DNA of 64,000 nt from Erythrobasidium yunnanense (GCA_001600175.1 BCJC01000001.1:4635652-4699651), one strand, 5' to 3'; positions 35,585-47,692 are shown, counted from the first letter of the stretch. The notes: generated from the letters alone by a model not told the origin. Numbers and translations are program-made.

Positions 35585-37558
35585 TCAGGCTTGCAATGCA
35601 AGACCTATGGTATCAGTGTTGACGTCGGTTGCGAAATAGACGCTCTTGAGGAAGACATCTCCAACCAGATACTGCGTGTCACTGCCAATGCTTCCAGCCA
35701 CTGCGAGATACAGTCAGCCCCTGCGCTCAATCGTACTCATCGGGACGTACTTACAGCAGACTGGCATTCTCCTTGCAAGTCCGTAGTGAGCGGCACGAAT
35801 GGTAAGTCTTGTGGATCGATAGCAAAGCTTCTTCCGTTAAAGACGAATGACACGACGGCAGGACTGGTGCAGGGAATCGTAAACGCCCCCGACGCATCAG
35901 GGCCAGATGATCCGGTAATAGCGCTATGGATAGCTATGGCATCCGCTTCCGGGATGATGGCCAGGGTGGTGCCTGCAAAGCGTGGCCATAAGAAAGATTG
36001 TTTCGGTAACCTGTGATATTCGGTTTACCTGTATCCAAGATAGCAGTCCTTCCAGCCAAGTTGAGCGAGACACCGTTCACTTGTATGTCGTCCAGAGCAG
36101 CTTCCCAAAAGCCTATCTCGCTGACGTTTGGGATCTCAAGTATATCTCCTTGGATCTGCGCCAAGTTGATGCCGCCGAACGTTACGGTGCCTGTAGCCTG
36201 CAATCAGCACGCTGAATGAACTTTCTGTCGCAGGGCGAGACATATTCACCTTCATTCTTTCCGTCAGCGACTCTACCGAGTGCATATCCCATACTTGCAG
36301 AGACCACATCGCCCTGCGCAGCTAGAGCTTCAATGGGCGTAGGAACACCTTGATTAGCCAACTCGGATCTTGCAGTTCCCATAAGACCATCAAAGAGTAC
36401 ATTGGGTCCTCCAAACTCGGGTGATTCCACCATACAGGCGCCGAATACGTGGTTGTCCAAGGTCAGGTTGCCGATACGAAGGTTGTCTTGAACGATAGCG
36501 CCCGAGACGGAGCCGCTGCCGTAAGTTACTGAGAATGGGAAGTTCGATGCGACGAAGGAGGAGGAAGACCGACTGCCAAGACGCTGGTGTGGACCACAGG
36601 TAGCGCAGATTTCGGACGATACCTTGGAAGCGGGCACTGGTGAGCTATAGAGTATAAGGCGAAACATTGAAGACATGCTCACCCAAGTATCGGCACTTCC
36701 TGAGTCGACGAGTATGTTGAAATCTCTTGGGGGAGTTCCGAACTGCATGGCAGCGAAGTATCCTGCAGGTAGATGCTTAGCAGGCTGTACCAGTAATCCT
36801 CTTAGAAAAGCAAGAACTTACCGATATCTGCGCTCTGAATATCGAGACCAAGTGTACCTCCCACATCCCCTGGACCTTCCGTCAGAGTATTGTCTTGCAA
36901 GGCATCAAACTCTGCCTGTGCGAAGCCGTCTGCTGCTTCTCCCGTACTGCCACTGCTGAGGGATCCAGTAGGTAGAGGTCTGACGGTAGCCATCGACATG
37001 AGCCCGTTCTGTCTTCGTTCGAGATTTCGCTTCTCCTTCTTAGACTTCGATGCTTGATTGGAGATTTCAGTTTGTCGCTTCTTGAGATTGGCTTTCAAGT
37101 GCTCTTCGGGCACTGCTGAATCAGCGACTTGGGCCTTGCGTGCAATCGCGTGGTTCTAGGGGGATTGTCGTCAGGTGCAGGATCAGGCTCGCTGTATTGA
37201 TAGCTAGGCTTACTGCATGCTGCTGAAAGTACATCAAGGGATGCGAGTCCTTGCTCTTCTCCGAAGTGACCTTCCGTAGCTGAAAAGTATGCGGAGAGTG
37301 CTTGAAAGTAGGCTGGCCAGGAGTGCGCTTCTTGACAGCTTTAGCATTATTGCTAGTTGTTTTGGTAGCCTTCGAGGCTGCGAATCCGGTGCGACCCATG
37401 TAGCGCTTTACATGCGGACCGTTGGGTGAGCTGATAGTGTTAGCTGTGCGAGTACTGCGACGTTCCATACGAAGTATTGCTGTGTGTTGTCTAGGATGAG
37501 CATGCCCAAGGCAGGCCGCGACCAGCGCGAACAGGAGAACGACCGAGAGAGCCTTCAT
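35585..37558 (-). CDS. Secreted pepsin-like aspartic protease
   Basis: A signal peptide (MKALSVVLLFALVAACLGHA) and a long basic propeptide of about 150-190 residues, with KKR and KRR sites, precede the mature domain. The active-site segments are FNILVDSGSADTWV and AILDTGTTLAIIP, the second split by an intron in GlyThr. The flap motif is FSVTYGSGSVSG. The end reads TQYLVGDVFLKSVYFATDVNTD and TIGLALQA. All expected pepsin-family elements are present, so the enzyme should be active at acid pH outside the cell or in the vacuole. About six introns were seen, including a 60-nt one directly after DTW. The stop is at 35585-35587. The gene converges on the unknown gene ending at 35343. Confidence 0.88.
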
Positions 37559-38294
37559 TTTATGTATTTATGGCTCCGGGCTACCGTTACGGTATCAGTA
37601 CACGGAGAACACACGCACGGACGAAGCTGCACCTACCCTCTGGGTGTTGTATACAGGATCTTGACGTGACCAGCACGATATTTCAGATTAGCTTTCTGTG
37701 TAGATTGATGCTCGACCAGCGAGACTTTTGATGCTGGTAACGAAAGAAAGAGAAGAGAGAACAAGCAGAACAAAGGCAGCACATTGCAGGCAGTGGCCGC
37801 CTTAAAGAGGCGGAGGGCGTTGACAGGGCGACTCTTCCCTGGGTGATTCGCAGCACTCTCTAGCAAGGCTTGGAAGCTGGGCCATGTCATACCTTGGAGT
37901 GGGTTGGAGTATCTTGTCACAGTATGCGCGAAGATCCAGTATGTTTCCTGCATCGTCAGCAGATAGCGGTCCTATCGTGACCATGCTTCGAGCCTTTTGG
38001 TGCTGCAAGACGTCAGCTGATGATAGCAGAGCACCGCTTGATATTCGATTTCGATGTTACTAGTCTTCCGTATGGACGTCAAGCTGGCTACAGCATGCGC
38101 AAGGTCCGCAAAGAACCAATCGATACAAGAGCAACCTTTCATATTGAATGGCGTTGCTTGAAAAGCTTTGACACTGAGCAGCTACGACATACGTCTAGGT
38201 ATACAGCTCTAGGTGAACTTCCCTCTGCTGCGATACTTCCTTGACGTCGACTCAGAGCACATTAATGTGCCAATATTGGCGCATTGAAGACGCG
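37559..38294. other. Upstream region of the protease gene
   Basis: About 735 bases between the protease start and the stop of the reductase gene. Minus-strand open frames at 37633-38008 were considered and not accepted as a gene. Palindromic sequences lie at 38257-38280 (listed separately). Confidence 0.45.
38257..38280. repeat. Two overlapping perfect palindromes
   Basis: GCACATTAATGTGC (38257-38270) and GCCAATATTGGC (38269-38280) are each perfect inverted repeats and share two bases. They lie 15 bases beyond the stop of the reductase gene and about 700 bases upstream of the protease start. They could bind dimeric regulators or form RNA hairpins in the reductase 3' UTR. Confidence 0.6.
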
Positions 38295-39743
38295 TTAATT
38301 GCTCTCAAACGAGTACACGAGTTTCTCAGCCTTTAGACGCGAATGTAACACCATCATTAGCCTGGCTTGACTAGCTGGCTTCTACGCCTTGCTGACTTAC
38401 CCGGTAGTTTCCTGCTTTCATGATCTCCAAGCCTTCGTGTACGTCTGAGAGAGTCGGAACAAATGTGCATCAGTACTTTGCTGTCATCACTCGTCAAACC
38501 TGCAGAGATGCTCACTCTCCAGACCTCCTGGCAGGACACGCAGTTTTTGACCTCTGTAATTCGGACTTCCACCATTTTCGCTAGACCAACCTTTCAGAAG
38601 AAGAGGCATCTCTTCCGAAACCCACTTCAGGCTTGCAGCGTTATCTTCCGGCATAGCTGGCAATTCGAGCTCGTTTGCAAACGTTAACTGTCGACAGAAG
38701 TATTCGTCAGCTTCCCGCTGCTGGGCGAAGCAGCGCTCATTGCTCAGCTACTCACTGCGTATCCTTGTAGAGTATAACCTAGAGTGAGCTCGACTTTGAC
38801 GTCTGAGCGACGGGCTGTCTGCTCATATGAGGCAGGAAGGAGCGTAATGACTCTCCCACCAGATGGAGAGATAGCATCTGCAGCAACAATTGTTGAAGTC
38901 CGTATCGTCAGCCAGAAGTCAATTGCCCACATATGGTACCAAGGCAGGCGGACCTATACAATTCTCGACACTACCCCGCTCAACGACCGTATCGATCGCA
39001 GCAGTAATACCCTTATCTCCCGCAAGAGCGTTTCCAGCTTGTTTGATCTTGGCTAGCGCATCCTTATCTTTGTAGTCGAAGCACTCGTTGGCACCTAGAC
39101 TTTTCAATAAATCGTGGTTGTCCGGCGATGCCGTCACGATAGTCTTGCAGCCTGATAGTTTGGCCAATTGGATCAGATGAAAGCCGACTGCCGTAGCGCC
39201 TCCCCAGATCAGAAGAGTCGGCTTGTTCTGGCTAGCTTCTGTATCAGCGGACGCTGAGGATTTTGACGGAGTCGGAAGACCTAGACGTAGGAACAAAGCT
39301 TGGAATGCCGTAAGGTGGGGGATCGGGAAGGCTGCTGCTTCTACGCTGGACATGCCCTCGGGAAGCACGAAAGCCAGGGCTTTGTGACATTGAACGTATT
39401 CTGCATAGGCACCGTTGTACTCGTTGTAGCATCCATGCGCAAAGCCTGCAACTCTATCGCCGACTTTGATATGCTTGACATTCGCTCCGGCTTCTACGAC
39501 CAGACCAGCGAAGTCGCACCCTGTGACGTACGTGTGTTGCGCTATAGCTGGCGTCCAAGGACCGATAGCGTGCTTCCAGTCTGTAGGATTTAGGCCAACA
39601 GCGAGCGTCTTGACAAAGACATGGTCTGGCCCGAGTGCACTTGGATCACGCGCGATGGTGTCGACTTTGATGTTTGGGCCATTCTGAGTACGCAGGGCCT
39701 TGAAGTGAGATGGTACAGTAGTGGTAGTGGTAGATGTCGACAT
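38295..39743 (-). CDS. Zinc-independent MDR reductase (trans-enoyl-reductase-like)
   Basis: About five exons. The start reads FKALRTQNGPNIKVDTI, then VFVKTLAVGLNPTDWKHA, a GroES-like fold in which Asn-Pro-Thr-Asp-Trp replaces zinc ligands. TYVTGCDFAGLVVEAGANVKHI and KVGDRVAGFAHG follow. The nucleotide motif is LLIWGGATAVGFHLIQLAKLSG. Later exons carry SPSGGRVITLLPASYEQTARR, LKWVSEEMPLLLKGW and, at the end, VHEGLEIMKAGNYR joined to AEKLVYSFESN. This matches fungal enoyl reductases of the ToxD/LovC class and related quinone oxidoreductase-like proteins, which use NADPH. No polyketide synthase is in the window, so a secondary-metabolite role is not supported here. The stop is at 38295-38297. Confidence 0.8.
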
Positions 39744-40462
39744 ATCGAAAGCTTCGAAGGTATCGGTAAAGCTGTGACTGATGGGCCTGCAAGACGTAAG
39801 AACTGCAGGAACGGAGAGACAGAGACAGAAGAGAGAAAAGGAAACGGAGACGAGAGGAGGAAAAGGAAACGAGGTTACAATGATCTCGTTACTCAGCTTT
39901 TCTGCACGCTTATGAAGTTATGCTCCCATACGTCATCGCGACCTCTCGCGCGAATGTCAAGTTGCTTTCGATGCAAGCTGTGTAAGCTTTGCGAAAGCGT
40001 GAGCTCGCGGTCTTAATCATCGATGTCTATCCCTTGTTGTATTCGAGGTCCTGTTTTTACGAGTACGGCAGACAACAACACCTAAAGCCCACTACTTTCC
40101 TCAGAAAAGACGTAATCTATTTAGCGTGTTATATGTCTATGAATGCTACTTCAGACGATGCATCGAGACAGAGAGAGAAAGGTCCGAGAAGAGCTCGCGA
40201 GAGCTGCGTGATGGCGCAGAGCGGTGTCTAGCTGTAGCTGTGGCTGAAAGCTGGGAGCTCTACCGGTGGATATAGTGTGGAGAGAGAGAGAGGGCTTGTT
40301 GATGATGAGTGCCTGTCTATGTACGCGTATGCTACAGGTGTACTTTGGGGTATAGGGTGGAATAGAAGACCAGCCAGGGATAGCCTCGAAACCTGCTCTA
40401 TCAATTTATCCGAGATGCTAGCGCAGACATCGGCAGCCGAGCTTTTGATACTCCGCTCGGGT
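39744..40462. promoter_or_regulatory. Reductase promoter region with purine-rich tract
   Basis: About 720 bases between two minus-strand genes. From about 39808 to 39873 the plus strand is almost pure A/G, so the reductase leader is CT-rich, like the amino-acid permease leader. A short GA run (GAGAGAGAGAGA) is at about 40281-40292 inside a region that lies upstream of the reductase and downstream of the cyclin. No gene was recognised. Confidence 0.4.
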
Positions 40463-43124
40463 TCAGGCATCCGACATTTCGGTGTCCTGATCATGTAGCT
40501 GGGCATCTGCCGGAATGCCACCAGCTATAGGGGCTGTTGAAGTAGTTGCAGGAGGTGTAGGAGGGATTTGCATCTGCTGCTGCTGATGAGTCCACTCTCT
40601 CGTCCTGCTATTCTCGCGACGATGTAGATTCCTCTTTGCTTTGGTCATGCCAGACATAGCCGTCGGAGCGGAAGGCGTCGTCGCTCTCGATCTCGGCTTC
40701 GCAAAAGGATCTCGCGTTTGCGTGCTTCCGACATCATCCTGATCATGGGCTGCATCCACTTCGATGTCGTCCCCTGCAACAGCCCCGACACCAGCGACTC
40801 CGTCGTGAGCATGCACCATGTCCTCATCGTCATGCTCCGACTCGTCACCTGCTCTTTGCGTAGATATCGAATCTTCGCTCGGAACAACCGTACTGGCTTC
40901 GCTCGCGGAGGTGCTGCTTTCACTGGCTGATCTAAACGAGTTCTTCGGCCTGGTGTTAGCAGCAGCAAGAGCTTCTGCCGTGCTTGCAAGCGATGCGCCC
41001 TGCCCTGGGAGACTCACATTGGCCGACAGGCCGTTATAAGGAGATGTTCCGGCATGAGATGCAGGGGCAGCGGGTATAGGAGACTGGGAGGAGTTCGAGG
41101 ACGAAGTAGAGATGGAATGATGAAGCGCGCCCAGCTGAGGAAAGACTACGCTATCCACCGGCGGCAGCTCTTGTTTATTGACTAAATAATCGGCATAGAC
41201 TTGCAAGTCGGTATTAGATACCGTCAGATCGAAGCCATTGAGCAGTAAAAACTGCAGCTCTAGCGCATTCAACTCTTGTAGAGGCAGACCGCCGACTTTG
41301 GCATATCTCGAATTTGTGTAGAATATGTCGCTGAAGAACTTGCTTGCGACTGTGATTCCGGATATGATCAGACGGTGGATATTGAAGGAGTCGACTGCGA
41401 ATGACTGTGATGGGTGTGACGAGGAGGATGTAGAGGGATCTAGCGGATGATGGTGGTGTGGGAACTCGGGCATCTCAGACGCTGCAGAAGAGAATGCCGA
41501 AGATGTGTTGGTGAGATTGGGTAGTCGCGAAAGCCGGTCGAAGTAAACTAGGAGCGAAATGAAGACTTCGTTTGTAGTCGGGCAATCTGGGAGAAAGAGC
41601 GGAGCGTCAATGGGGATGACCTCTCGGCAAAATGTGAAGAGAACGGAGGGACCTACATTTCGATATGCGCACGAGATAGCTCTCAATCGATATACTCGGC
41701 ACGTTTCTCGCATGAAAGCAAAGCGTGGCATTGGGTGTCTGCAGAGCAGCGCTCGCACTTGTGAATAGCGTAGGAGGGTACTCCTTCTTCTTTGTTTGTG
41801 AAGTCATCCGCTTCCAGCTAGATAGAGAGGGACTCTGGTGTTGGCTTGTTGTAGCATGAGGCGAGGAGGGGTGAGGCGGAGAGAAGGACGCGAAGTTGGT
41901 TCTTGGGAGAGAACTCTGTCTATGATGCTGCTGGTATACAGGATGTTGCGGGTCCTCGTCGATACTGCTCGACTTGTCACGGGGAAAGGGGAAGCCAGAA
42001 GGAATACGAGAGTGGCCGGATTGAGACGAACTAGACTGATTCTGCGATTGCGTGTGTGGACTAGCGACTGGAGAGCTGAAGGGCACGGCTGGAGTCACTG
42101 GATCTTGGTACTTCTGCTGCTGTCGCTGCGCCGAAGCAGGCGGCGTCCTGGCACCTGTCCCACTACCACTATCTAGTTCAGAGGCGTTGATGCCTTGCGA
42201 TTCAGCTGCTCGGATAGCGTCATTTGCCAGGGTGATGCGAGTGAGCAGCTCGGCGAGCAGATGCAGAAGCGTAGGCGTAGAGAAAGACGCTATATCGACC
42301 GAGACCTGATCTGGAGCTTCATCTTGCTGCTGATCCGAATGCAGCGAGGACGCTGAGGCTGAGGTGTCTTCTGGCGCGGTCGCAGGCGGAGATGCTTCTC
42401 GACTCTCTGCACGGTGAACTTTCCTTCTAGCGGGTCTCGCCCTGCCATCATCCGTAGTATCTCTCCTACTGTTGCTGCCATTACTGTTCGCACCACTCTC
42501 GCCTCGATACTCGTCTGCATCATTGACAATCCCCGGCGCCCCATTGGATTCTGGCGTGCCCACAAAGCCTTCAGAATGCCTTCTCGCGCTCTTGCGATTC
42601 GCTCCACTACTGCTGTTGTCTAGTATTGAAGGATTGCCCGCTACGTTGCTGCCGTCGTTGACTGCTTCTGTCGTCGGACGAGGAATGGGCTCTAAGGCTT
42701 CGCTAGCTACCGCTGGCGTTCGAGCTTGCTGGACGACTTGAAGAAGAGAAGCAGTAAAGTCGACATTGTGAGTGCTGTCTGTGCTGCTCCTGCTGCTGCT
42801 TCCGCCGCTGCTTCCACAGCTACAGCTGCTGCCACCGCACGAGCTGCTGGCTGACGATTGCGGACTGGCCATGACCACCTGGCGCTGCTTTGAGCCGCCA
42901 TGAGATGCTGCTGTTGATATGCCACTTGTATGCGCTGCTTTCTTGTGCTTTTCGCTGGGACTTTCGAATCCAGATGTCCTCGTTGGATGATGGCTGTTTC
43001 GCAACACGTTCCTTGCGCTGCCGCTGTTTTGGCTGCTCGAGACAGCGCTCATGTTGACGCTGTTGTTCATATTCATATAGCGATATCGTCCATTGTTGTT
43101 TCCTGCACTCCCGCAGCTCAACAT
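40463..43124 (-). CDS. Pho80/Pcl-type cyclin with long disordered flanks
   Basis: Two exons: 43124-41657 and 41586-40463, total 2592 nt (863 aa). The 71-nt intron falls inside the cyclin box and yields SYLVRISKYCPTTNEVFISL, followed by LLVYFDRLSRLPN. The rest of the box reads FNIHRLIISGITVASKFFSD, IFYTNSRYAKVGGLPLQELN and ALELQFLLLNGFDLTVS, the Pho80 family signature. Upstream is a partial match to the family's N-terminal helix (VDIASFSTPTLLHLLAELL), separated from the box by about 170 residues of Ser/Gln-rich insert. Pho80-type cyclins act with the Pho85 kinase in phosphate, glycogen and stress control. At 863 aa it is far larger than yeast Pho80 (293 aa); most of the extra length is low-complexity sequence at both ends. 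Confidence 0.82.
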
Positions 43125-43702
43125 CGCTGGTCGTACAAAGCAGAGGTCCGGAACTTGGGCCCTTTCAGCGTGCTGCTCTAAGAGGTCCGTGCTTGCAAGG
43201 TAAACAAGCTGTCACAGCACCCGTTCTCATTGATGATTGTATACGTATATAAGAGGTGTATGCATATCTAGAATCGTTGCTAAGTTGTTGCTGCTGATGC
43301 TTCTCACTTCTTCGACAGATGATCTCTTGACACCTTCGCATGCTTGGTTAGAAGCTGAGCAGCGTGCAAGCTGTCCCTTCTAGTATCACGGCCATGTAGT
43401 AGTACTGCGACAAAGCCCGATCTCCTGCTCATCTTTTTCTCTTTTAGAACGGCTCCTGACCTGCCGACTCTGGATGCACGGGCTCGGACCGTTCGTCTTG
43501 CAACGTCAGTGCTATACTCTCTTTGATTCCTATATTCGCCCACATGGCCGTTTGCTTGAAGCTCTCTAGAACTTTTCCTCTGTTACATCGTTGGTGTGAA
43601 ACATCGTCCACAGATGAGAGAAGGATGCATTAGGCAGTTTCACCAGTGGACAATTAAGAATCAGTACCAGTATTTTTTAGACGGTCGTGTGGAGGAAGAG
43701 GC
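43125..43702. other. Cyclin upstream region
   Basis: About 580 bases between two minus-strand genes. It must contain the cyclin promoter. A minus-strand open frame at 43304-43543 is unsupported. Confidence 0.4.
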
Positions 43703-44463
43703 TTAAGCCACAGCAGCGGGCCCAGAGTCCATAGGTGCGCTTGCGGTAGTGGAAGGATTCGTTGGACGTTTGAATCTTTTGTTTCTTTCTGCAAATACCC
43801 GATCTGCAACAGGATGAAGCACGAAGATCAGAACGAGCGCCAGCGATAAGTATAGACGGCCACTTGCCTGCCTCTTCCTTGTAGCCCACATCACGGAGCA
43901 TCATTCCAAGCTGCCTGAAGAGTTCCATCATGCTGCGGCTGAGGGACCATGGCTGCCACAACTTGGGGCGCTGCAGAATGCGTTCGATGCCGGCTTTTCT
44001 GATTTTGGGGACTGCTTGGATGACTATAGGAGCGAAAGCCTTCCAGACTTGGTATGTATCTTGATTGCAGACTATCCGTACTGTCGCAATGTTATGTAGC
44101 AGATCGTGCTGTTCGGAAGTGGGGAAATGTCTCGTAAGCAATGGTTGCCTTCTGGCAGCAAAACAGAGCCTAAATCAGGTGTGCTACTCGGACGTACACT
44201 TATGTCGCTCAGCTCTTTGCCTAGGTACTGCTCAGGTGCTTTGGGAACCAGTGTTAGGGATAGCGAAACCTCATCTTCGAGCCATCTGCGAGCCCAAATC
44301 CTTGCTAGTCAGAATCCAAAACCTGGCGTATCTGGACATTCAGTACCGCCATCACTGACTGGAGATCCGTCAACAATTCTTCCAACGTCTGAGGCTCCGG
44401 AAATGGCGCCTGGGAATTGACCGGCACTTGAGGCTTTGAAGACAGCCAGTCCAGGATTCCCAT
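43703..44463 (-). CDS. Small unrecognised helical protein
   Basis: Four exons built by frame matching: 44463-44360, 44300-44198, 44108-43868 and 43803-43703, total 549 nt (182 aa). The product starts MGILDWLSSKPQVPV, then LEELLTDLQIWARRWLEDEV, HDLLHNIATVRIVCNQDTYQ, VPKIRKAGIERILQRPKLWQ, MMELFRQLGMMLRDVGYKEE and ADRVFAERNKRF, ending in a Ser/Thr/Pro/Ala tail. It is strongly helical and soluble-looking, with no signal peptide or membrane segment. The last intron (43867-43804) needs a GC donor (GCAAGT). The third-exon acceptor was chosen because earlier AGs give stops; that intron would be 89 nt. Family unknown. Confidence 0.5.
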
Positions 44464-44681
44464 GGTCAAGACTCAGTGTCTAGTTCTGGAAGAGAGACTT
44501 CTTCATGATATAGAAGATTGTCGTAGCTCGGAATATCATCAGCTCGGTTGCCTTTCAAACATGCCAATACGTGAAAGAGCAAGCGTCAACAAGGCTTGGG
44601 ATCCGGCTACATTTGAGACTGATTGAATAATAGAAGTACTAGCTATGGCTGTACAATATTTTCGGTGTCTATGTATGCGTT

Positions 44682-47503
44682 CTACCTTCCGGCCAAAAGA
44701 TCTGAAACACCTCTATGAGCTGTTATACCATGTTCACAGACCGGACATGTCTCCGATCCATCCACATGGTCCTGACAATCAAACTGAACCAGTCCGGAAT
44801 CTCCTACAATCTCTTCTCCTTGCGCCGAATTGCCTAGACCTCTCGTTTTCTCGACTTGTGGGTTACCAGCTCTCTCGAGAAGCTTGCTGATACTTCTACC
44901 ACCTTGTTCCGTTCCTTCGTCTCCCACAGCGCCATTGAGACCCCAGATGTCTTTCCCGTCATACTTGCCGGAATTTTCAGTCTGATGCAGCACCATGCCA
45001 GGCATTCCGCCCACAAGGTTTCTATACTCGTTCTGACGATAGTCTTCGTCTTTTGCGAGACAGTCGGGGCAGTTTGGCTCTTCACACCAGACAGTCGTAA
45101 TCGTCTCTTCGATAATGGGCGCTCGGACAATCGTGGTGTAGGTGATCGTCTCGATAGTCTCGCTCTTGGGATGGCGTATGCCTCCAAAGATCTCTTCGAT
45201 GAGGCCGTTCTCTGCTGCATGCCGGACGAGATCTCGGTTCTTCAGGCAGCTCTCGCATTGACACGGTTTTCCGTCGTTTCCTTGGATGGCACTTGTCGTA
45301 GGGAGGAGAGAGACGTTGTCTGAGTATTCCTTTCTGCCCGTCTTAGCAGTGTTGGGATCCTCGCTAGGCAGTTCCCTCTCTTCTGCCGGATCGGCATAGT
45401 TGTACCGCCAGTTCTCTCCACCATGCTGCAGAGCATGCATTCGTTGATCAGAGTTGATGCACTCCTGACAGACTTCAGCTTCGTATTTGACAAACATATA
45501 ATGCGGGATCTTTTGCGTCACATTCGAGAAGAGCGAAGAGTGCTGTGGATGGGAAGGAGCGGCATATGGAATGGATGGCGTGGGCGTATCGATATATCGA
45601 GACGTCTTGCTCGAAAGCACTTGAGGAGCACTGGTTCTGGTCGTCTGTAGCGCTGGCCCATAAGTAGGCGTCTGTGTAGTGACTGTGCTTGGCTGAGTGC
45701 GCTGAGTTGGCTGAGCCACAGCTGCAGATCTCGGCTCGATGGCCGCCTGCGGCTGGCTCTGGAAATCCCGACTCTGGACCTGCGGAGCTCGTCTCTCTTC
45801 TGCGATGGGAGCTTCCTTGGGCTGACCTCCTCTTGAAGCTACGATCGGGACGACGGAGCTTCTCTCTAGGAATGGCGTAGGGTAAGCAGCAGCTGGTGTT
45901 CCTACAGGGCTCGCGTCTGGCTCTTCAGCAGTCTCGTATCCTTCTGCTGGATCTACATCTTCGCTGTACAGCGGAACATTGTTGTTGCGAGACGGAGGTG
46001 TAGGCTGCGCTTCGTCCTCGCCCTGAAGACGCCTCTGCGCCTGGATCTGCGAAGCAGTGAGGTCTTCTCCTCTTTCAGCTGGAATAATCGGAGCAGTGTT
46101 CTGCGTTCCTGGCACGCCTCTTCTGGCAGCTTGATCTCGCTCATCTTGGATCTGCGAAGCAGTAAGATTGTCCCCTCTAGCTCGGCTATCGCTTGGTCGA
46201 GTAGCTGATAAAGCAGAAACTCTGTCCCTTCCGAAAGCGGTAGGCGCATCTTCGGATTTGCGCCCAACAATGTCCATCTGTTCTGTAAATCTGGAGCGCG
46301 GCTGCTCTTCACTGTCGTCTCTCCATTGGAAAGCGAGGGGCTCTCCGCGAGGTACAGGAGGAAGTGCAGGAGGCGCCTGACTGAGCGTAGTAGGTGAAGT
46401 AGGACTAGTGGACAAGCTGCTGACCCGCTGCTGATTGGTACCAGTAGGCGATGTGGATAGCGACTGCTCAGGTAGACCGGCAGCTCTTCGTGGAGCATGC
46501 TTGGGCAGAGAGGCAGCGATAGGTACTGCCGCGATTGGTGCTGAAATAGTTGCCGATCTTGGCGAGCGCTGCTCCTGCTGTTGAGGTGAAGAAGGGGTAG
46601 CGTAGGTGTTGGTCGGAGCTTCTCTGCCACTCTCTACGGTAGACAGCTGAGGCCTCGATGCGACTGGCGCTTGAGCGCTCCGCCTGTTTGCAGATCCATC
46701 TCCTCCCGAAGGAGGACTGGACGACAGGCTGCTTCCTCGCTGTAGATTGGCAGCTGCAGTGTTTGGCGAGAGTATGCTGGAGGTTTTTTGTGTGTATTGC
46801 GAATAGTTGCTTCCGCTCGTCGCGGCTGACAATCCCGTCTTTGCTGTTCTCATCGATACATTTCGGGAGAGCGCATCATCGTTTTGAGTAGGAGGACTGC
46901 TCGATAAGCCAGTTGCGCGGTAGATTGAGGTATATTTCCGATTTCGCGAAGCTGAATCGTCGCCGCCTGCGACTGTTGCGGGCAGGACGCCTGTCGTCAT
47001 GTACCAGCCTGCATTAGAGTTTGCAGTAGTAGAACCACCCGTACTTGCAGCTCTTCTGTGGTTTCCTCCTGCTGCTCTCTCTCCGCCTGAGGTATATACA
47101 GAATGCCCATCATAGAGGGAAGGAGCAGTAGGGGAGTTGGGCATGGAACCATAGGGAGCATTGTTGGGATCATTATTCGCATCGTAGGTATTACCAGATC
47201 GTGCAGCATTGGCTCTGCGAGCTGCTTCATCCCTCAGCCGGATATGGAGCAGCTCCTGATCTTCTGCCGTCGCAGCTTCATAGTTTAAATCGTTGGGAGC
47301 TCGCACGACAGTAGGATGGTTCTGATCTGCTGCTCCTGTGTTTTCTGATGATGAGAATGCGCCTGCGTCCGTCGACAAACGAGGTGAGCGCAAGTTGCCT
47401 GCGGGAACGACGTCAGTCTACGTCGAGCTTCTTTCGCCTCGAAGTGAGTATACGCACCAAGCGAGCGCTTCTCTCCCTTTCTGAGCTTGTTGAAGACGGG
47501 CAT
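44682..47503 (-). CDS. Large disordered protein with C-terminal cysteine clusters
   Basis: Two exons; a short first exon (MPVFNKLRKGEKRSLG) is joined by a GT-AG intron to a single long exon ending at 44682, for about 920 aa. Residues 30-600 are Ser/Thr/Pro/Gln-rich with repeated DDxxxR and LTASQIQ-type motifs (NLTASQIQDERD, DLTASQIQAQRR). The C-terminal 250 residues are more ordered: HYMFVKYEAEVCQECINSD, KPCQCESCLKNRDLVRHAAEN, EEIFGGIRHPKSETIETITY, VWCEEPNCPDCLAKDEDYRQ and FDCQDHVDGSETCPVCEHG. The spaced CxxC pairs suggest zinc binding, but I cannot name the domain. There is no signal peptide or membrane helix. It could be a cytoplasmic or cortical scaffold; that is speculation. Confidence 0.65.
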
Positions 47504-47692
47504 GGTAGACGTCTGTTCGTGTGAGGGTTGGTGCTGCTCAGAGCTTCACAAGTCAAGATGGAGATCCGTTTCGGAGTTCGATCGGTGACATGCCATTATA
47601 CACGACATTAGAGACCAAAGCTTATGTGTATAATACATACAATGACACAACAGGCAGATAGTCAAGCAAGTTCACAAGTCCTAACTTCTTCC

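Noticed and set aside
37633-38008. Minus-strand open frames upstream of the protease gene
   Set aside because: Two frames overlap without a supported start or joins, and neither peptide resembles a known protein.
38295-39743. Membership of the reductase in a polyketide gene cluster
   Set aside because: No synthase, tailoring set or cluster regulator is nearby; neighbours are a cyclin and a protease.
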